Assembly: GCA_037157565.1 (NCBI GenBank)
Contig: JAZHRO010000036.1
Span: 134,904,501-134,968,500 of the forward strand
Direction: 5' to 3'
Length of the DNA stretch: 64,000 nucleotides
Source of the DNA: Thalassia testudinum
Lineage: Eukaryota > Streptophyta > Magnoliopsida > Alismatales > Hydrocharitaceae
Below, piece by piece: positions 56,956 to 64,000 of this stretch; within the stretch, counting starts at the first letter, position 1; every line of letters starts with the position of its first letter. A program made the translations under genes and the position numbers. The notes below the pieces were generated by a model. That model did no database searches, had not been told where the DNA came from, and saw only the letters and a list, made by a program, of their open reading frames with translations.

Positions 56956-57855
56956 CGACCACCCACTGCTCTCCTTAAAAACCCGCCTCAACGTCAGCCG
57001 CCCGATCGTAACGAGAGCCGCTGCCTTAGTGTTGAAGCAACTATGTGAGATCACGCGTACCCGCTACGTGCTCTGATCACGCCACGTCAGCAACCTATGC
57101 CTTACGATTGCGCAATTGTGCCCGCATGCACCCGCTTCAATTTCACGCAGCACAGGGCTTGAACATACATCCTGCGCTTGCACGTGCGCGCATGAGCCAA
57201 TGCATTATGCCAACCTTTTGTTATATATACTTGTTTGTTTGTATTTATGCTTATCAAGTCTGGGTAGGCGACGTGGCACACTCGTGGTTGTTGGATGAAG
57301 ATCCAATGGCCCACAGCGTGTGGTGTGGCCTTCCTAGATGGGGTGGTGGTGAGGGAGCAGCTGTGATGGCTCCACATGGAGCCATCATGGTGGCGCCATC
57401 ACAGCTGTTCATCTTCTTTTCTTTGTACTTGGTGTTGTAAACCTCCAATCGAGTTGATTTTTGCGTCATTGGACTGCGATCGTCGATTCAGATCCATCTG
57501 TGTAGTTGGATTCTTCATTTGAGGCTTGGATCTTTGTCCTTTGGCTCCATGATCTCCGTTCTTCTATGGACTACACACGATGCTCTGGTTGTCTGATCTG
57601 GACGATTTTGGAAGCGTTGGACTCCCGTTGTCGTTCTGATCACAGATCTGTCCAGTCTGATATGACATCTATGGCTTAGAATCATCTGCGATTAAAATCA
57701 TCTCTTTTTTAGGTCATAAAATGATGATATTATTCATATGTCAAATAAACTAGCTATTATGCAAATTACTATACCTATAAATGCATTATTTCTAAGTTAT
57801 GCTAGAATCTAGCTTAATTCAAGTGATTTAGGTTGCATGATTGCCGTGCAATCAC
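56956..57855 (-). mobile_element. 3' LTR of element J, 5' part (minus orientation)
   Basis: On the minus strand it starts tgattgcacggc at 57855, next to a polypurine tract. The part 57540-57660 aligns with the H LTR at 44500-44620 (cacgatgctctggttgtctg against tacgatgctatggttctcca). It breaks off near 56955, where the plus-strand LTR-like block begins. It contains a nested inverted repeat at 57358-57407. ORFs at 57045-57469 are unsupported. Confidence 0.65.
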
Positions 57856-59607
57856 ACCCCCATGCTTAAATCTTGCTAGTCCCTAGTAAATGCATGATTA
57901 AATGCAAAGTGGTCCTACATGAGTAATTTTTATCAAGAGTTTTACTAGAGGTTTATGTCTTTTGTTTTCATCCAATACTTTAGTAGTCTAGATAATCGTA
58001 AATGTGTTTTGTTATAGTCTATGCAACGATTCCAAGTGAAAAGTCAATCCACATCTAAAGCTCGTACTTGACCCTTAGTAAAAATCTATTTGGATAGGCA
58101 AATTTCTCCCCTCGAGATTATAAAGTAACCTGTATATTCAGCCCTGGCTTTTGGGTTAGGTAGAAGATTTTTGAGTCAAATGGATTTATTTTCGGTGGCT
58201 CACAGTCATCTGGTGCTACATATAGACTAATACTTTAGAACCTAGATTTCTAGATTGTTAACTAATTAAACTCAGAGAGAGGCGAGAAACTATGCTCTCT
58301 TTAGTTCCTTTGTACTCGTTCTCTCTCTTTCTTTCTCTTTCTTTGTCTTTTTCTTTTTCTTTTTCTTTTCTTTCTTTTTGAGCTCACAATCTCACCAGAT
58401 TTATTAGTATATTTTGGTGGTCTCTCCTGGCGCTAATACTTTGATTAGGTTCTGATAACTCTACGACTAAGTCAGCATTCCTCTGCCCGTATTCAGGCTA
58501 CCAGAAATACAGAAAAGTAGGTCAAGGCTATTTTGGTGGATCGTGAGGGTGATGGGTGTTGTTGCCTCAATACGCTTGAAATAAACTCTAAAAACACTTA
58601 TAAAGTCTTTTTTTTCTTTTCTTTTCCTTTTTGCTTTTTTTTGTATATGTATAATATTTTTTTTCTATATGCATAGGCATAGATACCTCTTTTTTTTTCT
58701 CTTTCGCATCCAGACATCTACTAACGCATCACAGTAACACATACGACTTTTATTCACGAGGCATTATTTGGGATTATGGGTGTTCAAGAGGATATTGGGT
58801 GGCTTATTTGGTGGAAGTGCCTATTCTCGGCACTGGGAAAGGAATGGATAGGATAGCGTATTTCTGACCTTGATATCAAAACCCTTCTTTAACCGGGGAT
58901 TCTGTAAAGGATGGTCGTGACCATCCACCTCAGTCCTAGTTTTATCAGAACCCGCTCTCTACGTATTTGCCTTATTTAGTGGCTCTCAAGAGGTTCGCAC
59001 TAAGAACTTGTATGCAGAAATCGAGAGTGAAAACTATGCCTAACTCCGGATATCATTATCTCATTATCTAGAGTTTAAGATTCCTCATATTAGCCTTAGA
59101 GCACCAGCAGACTTTCTACTCTCACCTCAAACTTGTTTGGTGGATCTGTTAGAAGACAGTTTGACTGACTCCCTAATTACTGTCTAAGGGTTTACGAGAA
59201 GTAATGTTTCTTCTCAACAAACTAAACTTGTTTATCAATTTTCACAGAGGATCCATTGCAAATTCTACGTGTAAGTGTGAAATTATACTGGATTCTAAAC
59301 TCAGGAATCAACTTAAGAATAAATCCCTAATAAAACCTTAATAAAAATTTTTTATGCCTAAATGCATTTCTTTTTTTTCTAGACATAAAGATATGACATG
59401 CAATGTCCACACCCCCATGCCTATTCATTACAATGTCCTCATTGAAATGTATGCATGAAAATCAAAATATAATAAGCAAGAGGAGGGGATATCACCTGAC
59501 TATGCTTGTTAATCCAGGTCAATATAGGTGCAGAGGATGTAGAGCTACCTGTATAGAGTAATGGGTTGCCTCCTAGCCAGCGCTAAGTTTAACATCATTT
59601 TCCAAAC
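57856..59607 (-). other. 3' non-coding region of element J with two polypurine tracts
   Basis: Terminal tract: minus aagcatgggggtg (57856-57868). Internal tract: minus aggcatgggggtgtgg (59407-59422), preceded on the minus strand by caatgaggacattg (forward 59431-59444) and by ttagcgctggctaggaggca (forward 59567-59586). A long forward C/T tract lies at 58317-58380 and T-runs near 58610-58700. No gene is seen. Confidence 0.75.
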
Positions 59608-61738
59608 TTAAACCCAAAAATAAATGATCAGATAAATGGGTTTATTCAAGATTAAAATGAAGATATGATCATGTAATGCAAAGATCAGTGATCCAAAAAT
59701 GTGGATCAGCTGATGGTGCATATCAAACCCAAAGGGTTGGAAAAATAAAGTGAACGGGCTTGCAACTATTTACAGCCAGATGCTACAAAAGAGAGGAATA
59801 TTAGTGCGGGTGCCAGAGTGGAAAGTAAATCATGGCAACCTTAGGATGTGATACATGAGGAAGGAGGATGAGGTGGATACAATATGGTATGTGGGAAATA
59901 GATCGTATGGGTCTTGAAAGTGATGGGAAATGTAAGGAGAAACCTGAGAGGTGTAGTCTAAAATGGTATAAGAAACTATTTCGCAAGTCAAGTTAACTAT
60001 GGATGGATGTCAAGTAGGTGAGTCAAATAAGATCCAGTGGTTCATCTCAGTAGTTCCAGACTTATCAGAGTCCTCAATCTTATCCAAGGGGTGTCAACAG
60101 TCTCATTTGAGTCGCCAAAATCTTGTTTTAATTAATTTTTCCTTAGAACCATAATATCATGGTTTGGATTAGTCAACAGCTCAAATCCTTTTTGGACTAT
60201 ATCTTCTGAGGGAATATCTTCTTGTTTCTCATCAGTTAAGTCAAATTCTTCCAAATCCCATGATTTAGCTAAAATTTTTGCTTCCTCAGATAGATCCTTA
60301 TAAATCATCCCCAGTAATTCTGCAATTTCTTGAACATCTTTTTCATAAGAGGATTGTCTATTTTCTTCAATCTCGAGATGTTGGGGATAAGGTTCAAGTT
60401 TTTCCTCAGGACTCTGGTGGATGGGGAGAGAAAGGTGCAGATTAGCTGAAATAGAAGTGAAAGCAGATTCGGCTTCTATATGGGAATGACCAGTATTGCC
60501 AAATCCAAATATCAAATCATTTAAGCATATTTGATCATGGTAATCCTCAGACAAGATTTCATCAGAACTATCCAGCCATACTTGACTGGGAGTGTCACTA
60601 TTCCCAATCTTTCTTTCTTCTTGATCTTGCTCTGATTCTCCCAAATCATCCATGTAATCCAATTATGTGTCTTTAACTATAAAAGACTTATACTCTAGCT
60701 CACTATGAATTAGCTCCTCAAAATAGAATGGTTGCAATGCAGGGCCTAAATCAAGATGTATTTCTTCAAGTGAGTCTTCCTCCACAAAGTCAGTTTCTGG
60801 GATATCAAAATCATTTATTAGTTCAACTGTAGGCCTGGGTAGGATCTGTTCTACATAATCACAGGGTTGGTGGTTGGGCTTAGTGTATGTAGATGTTGGG
60901 ATTGGATAAGATGTCATACTTAAAGTTGGATTCTCAACCTTGAGTGGCTTACCACCAACTTGTTTCATACTTGGACTAGTTTTATCACCTTGTGCTTTCC
61001 AGATTCTATTGAGCTGTTTTGTTAGATTATTTGTGTTTCTTTTATTAGCTTCTCTCATCCCCTGAACTACTTGAAGTAATTCGATGATCTTAGGATCACC
61101 ACCATGGCAGGGATTTGAACAGGCTTAGGATAATAATTTCCAAGATTTCTTTCCTCAATTGAATTAGAATATCTTTCGTCTAAATACCTAGGGTAAGAAT
61201 CATATCCTTGGTTGGTTGGTGTAGGATTATGCCAATGAGAAGGTGAAGTTGTTTGGGTGGAATTGGGATAATTTGCAAAGTGATTTTGAGGATAGGATTG
61301 ATATTCTAGGTATTGGAATTCTGAGGAGAGATGAGTCTGGCTAAACTGGTCAAGATAGTTGGTCATGCCAATCAGGTGCTGGTCTTGCATGGAGAGTGTC
61401 TTTTGAGGTTGTAGAGATCCTTGATATCCAACGATTCATGTGGGATTCGAGGTAGGCCTAGCTATGCCTAGGGAATATGAGATGGAGGCAAGGGAATCAA
61501 GTCCCGGGTGTTGAGGAGAGTTCTCCCATCCTGAAGAAGTTGAAGTAAGGGAAGGATTGGGATAGGGAGAATAGTGTGAGGCAAAAGAGTACGGGTCCAT
61601 GGTTTCCTCCTTAATCAGTTCTTCCTCATGGCAATTGGCTATTGGAATGTATTTAGAAAAATTGGGTCTTCTCCTTAGTTTACTCTCTAAAGGTGGTACC
61701 AAGTTAGGGTTCAGAGACCTTTTAGCATCCATGTACAA
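59608..61738 (-). pseudogene. Orphan ORF of element J, nearly full length
   Basis: Minus-strand frames: 61738-61067 (one stop) is Ser/Pro/Tyr/Asn-rich, with MDPYSFASHYSPYPNPSL and GYDSYPRYLDERYSNS. After a frameshift near 61070, 61058-60132 (one stop) starts basic and helical (EANKRNTNNLTKQLNRIWKAQ) and becomes strongly acidic (DFDIPETDFVEEDSLEEIHL, MDYMDDLGESEQDQEE, LTDEKQEDIPSED). A degenerate part follows. Near the end, 59736-59608 reads PFGFDMHHQLIHIFGSLIF and a hydrophobic run to a stop at 59608. The layout and C-terminal motif equal those of H although most of the sequence differs. No known domain. Confidence 0.75.
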
Positions 61739-62043
61739 GAATAAAATTAATAGATGAGAGAGAGAAGACAGATGAGAGAATACTTCGCCCTTTCAATACA
61801 AACAATCAAACTAGTCCTTATAGTGTTAACCCTAAATAGACTTAATCTTGGTTCCCCAAAACACGATTGGGTTAAGTCAACCCTTGAATTACTTGGCTAG
61901 CTAGAAGGGTGGGACCCCTTAGGACAACTCGCATGGCGGGACATTACTAAAGGTTAACGCGGTTATCGCACCAACCTTTCTTGTCACCAGTGGGTCTAAG
62001 TAGACAAGGCCTTGACCTTAGTCCAATCTAGTTTTAAGTCCCT
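61739..62043 (-). other. Leader remnant of element J
   Basis: Non-coding. 'ctagctagaagggtgggacc' (61898-61917) corresponds to 'caaccagttagaaggaggga' of the H leader (48037-48056). It is cut at 62043 by the start of another LTR; no primer site remains. Confidence 0.5.
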
Positions 62044-64000
62044 GTTGGGAGAAATCGTAGCTCGCATTTTTGATAAAAGTGTCGTAGTATAGTTGCGAAA
62101 TACGATCCAACAAAGATATTGTTTTGAAAATAACGAGACTTTGAGTCCCGGTCGTTCGTCTCTAGGAGGTGTTGTTTTTGTTTTTGAAATCGATTTTAAA
62201 GCTGCTCTACTTTATTTAAATGACATGCTGGTGCGTAATATATAGGCGGTTAAAGAACAGGCACTTAAATCACGTAAATATGATAATCATTTAGCTCAAG
62301 GTGATTTCAAACACATAAGAGATATATATATAAAATGAAATTTCATTCATCGTGGGAGAGTTGTTGCACAAGGAAATCTAGAGGAAAGCTTATACATGAA
62401 TGCTTAAAATTAAATCTAACTACCAGAAAACAATTGCATACAAGAATCAACAGGGGGATTTCGCATGCATCATTGGGGGAGAAGTAAGACTACTCTACTA
62501 AGTAGTAAATGAAAGCAATAAAAATTATGAAGAGCATGATCTAGAGCTAGAAGAATAGAGGGCATTCAGGGGTGGCCCCCGATGGCCTTGGAGAGGTCGA
62601 GAAGAGAATGAGGGGCAGCCAATGTAGCTTAGGCCGACCCTTGGAGAGAAGTAGGGTTGATCCAGCATCCCGGCATGGTGTCCTCCATGGTGGTGGTAGT
62701 GAGCTCGTGGAGGTGGAGTGAGTGGCTAAGTGGAGGTGGCGTGAATGGCACCAATGGAGAGCAATTGCCAAGGGAGTGAATGGGTGCTAATAGCCACCCA
62801 AGGGGTCTTTTTATAGACCTAAGGGAAGCTCTCTAGAGAATTATGGAATTCTCTAGAGAGGCCTATGGTGGGAGCTCGTGGGAGAGTGAGAGAGAGAGAG
62901 GGTGGATGGTGGTTTTTAGATCCACCAAATGTTGATCTAAAAATTGAATGGCTCTTGGTTGCTATTTTTGGCAACCAAGGTAACCACACATGGTAGAGAG
63001 TTCTAGAGAACTCTAGGCGAGATATTTTCGTGTGGATGGTGTGTGTGGGTGTGTGTGGGTCAAAACTTAGGTGGCTAGGTTGATTAGGTTGGGTTCTAGT
63101 GGGTTTAGGTCAAGGTAGGTCTCAAATTAGGGTTATAAACCCTAATTCACTAAGGTAAAGTGCAATTAAACTTAATACAAGCTTAATTGGGTGTGTGGAA
63201 ACTTAATTGAGAGTAAAACAACTCAATTAAGTCAGGTCTAGGTCAATTGGACTCTCACTGAGTCCAATTGGACAGTGTGTGCTGAGATCAGGGCTCAATT
63301 GGACTCAATGAGTCCAATTGAATAGGCGGATGGAATTGACTAAGATCCAAGTTAATTAGGTTTAGTGAGGACCTAATTAGGTCCTTAGGGAGGTTTAGAG
63401 GTGATGTACTAGGGTTAGGGCACCTTAATTTAGGTTCCTATGGGGTTGGAATTAGGTTTAGGGACCTAGAGATCCAAGATCAAGGCTTAAATCTCAAAAC
63501 AGGAATTGGAGAGCAGTATCAGACGTCTAATTATATAATCAGACGTCTTATACTCAAAAATCAGAAGTCCAGACTTGTTTTTTGGACGTCCAATCAGAGT
63601 CAGGAAGGATTTCGGGTTCTGTTTTGGGTATTCTGTAGAAATTAGACATCTGACAAAGTGTCTGGACGTCCAATAATACTGTAGAAGTGGGTTTGAAGTG
63701 TGCGGGAGTTGGCTAAGGGTCCTGGATGTCTTAAAACTTATCTGGACGTCTAGAGAAGGGTTGGAACTAGGGTCTTAGGGCTTCCTGGGGTGTTGTGACC
63801 TAATCTAAGGGTGGCTAAGGCTTGGGGAAGTCTCTAGGCTATCCTAGGGCTAGGATGGACCTAAGCTCTTCACATTTTATTGCTTTATTCCTACTTAATA
63901 GAATAGAAAACCTTTAAACCCCTTACATTATTATTCCTACATCTAAACTAGGACTTCTGCTCCAGTCTGCTACAACTCCCGTTATTCTTAATCCAGCTTC
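62044..64000 (-). mobile_element. LTR (minus orientation), continues beyond the window
   Basis: Forward start tgttgggagaaatc gives a minus-strand end ..tcccaaca. The phrase gagtcccggtcgttcg (62142-62157) is the minus form of the LTR-end motif. Minus-strand TATA box (forward tttttatag, 62808-62816). The part upstream of the TATA box has two hairpins (63244-63321) and several GACGTC palindromes (63521-63751). The sequence on its left is not a tRNA-Asp primer site, so it is probably a solo or separate LTR inserted in the leader of J. The right end is outside the window. Confidence 0.6.
63244..63321. repeat. Two successive hairpins with CAATTGGACTC arms
   Basis: caattggactc (63244-63254), loop tcact, gagtccaattg (63260-63270). 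Then tcaattggactc (63295-63306), loop aat, gagtccaattga (63310-63321). All arms are perfect. They lie about 430-510 bp upstream, on the minus strand, of the LTR TATA box. Confidence 0.9.

Overview
This window looks like heterochromatic nuclear DNA of a flowering plant. I see no host gene, rRNA, tRNA gene or CRISPR array. Almost every base belongs to nested, mostly decayed retrotransposons: Ty3/gypsy elements of Athila-like type (primer sites matching the 3' end of plant tRNA-Asp, Athila-type gag and pol, no chromodomain), one Ty1/copia element with Sirevirus hallmarks (initiator-Met primer site, repeated polypurine tracts, coiled-coil gag), and one plant LINE. The species cannot be told; the Sirevirus-like copy fits a monocot but does not prove it.

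Layout. 1-1623: plus-strand LTR (A), cut by the window edge. 1624-3527: truncated minus-strand LTR (B) of the common long-LTR family (family 1). 3528-7225 and 12860-~13430: 5' half of a minus-strand Athila-like element (E: gag remnant, leader, primer site, LTR), split by a complete non-autonomous copia element at 7226-12859. ~13431-16991 and 19721-20434: 3' half of a degenerate gypsy element (F), split by a minus-strand solo LTR at 16992-19720. 20435-23105: an LTR with a polypurine tract on its left and a primer site on its right, then a short leader and a second LTR (23960-~25600). 26128-27814 and 35938-37013: minus-strand LINE remnant, split by a young gypsy element G (27815-35937, target duplication ctagg) that keeps pol but has lost gag. 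37014-40406 and 51205-52217: plus-strand element D. It is split by an LTR pair (40407-43269 and 50685-51204, duplication cctcc), which is itself split by minus-strand element H (43270-50679, duplication gctaa). 52218-62043: a third relative of D and H on the minus strand (element J), with a long plus-strand LTR-like block at about 52991-56955. 62044-64000: part of a further minus-strand LTR.

How the parts relate. D, H and J have tRNA-Asp primer sites, polypurine tracts and a leader like those of the gag-bearing element E, and a 3' module like that of the pol-bearing elements F and G. In place of gag-pol they carry one open frame for a protein with no domain I recognise: Tyr/Pro/Asn-rich start, short helical middle, long acidic stretch, and a hydrophobic C-terminus with a motif shared by H and J. 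They look like a non-autonomous lineage that uses the machinery of Athila-type partners while keeping its own protein.

Two further cis features recur. Family-1 LTRs carry an element like the plant snRNA upstream sequence element, 24 nt from an A/T box. The 3' non-coding regions carry a CAATG-N4-CATTG palindrome followed by a second, internal polypurine tract. All alignments were made by eye, so boundaries marked approximate may move by tens of bases.
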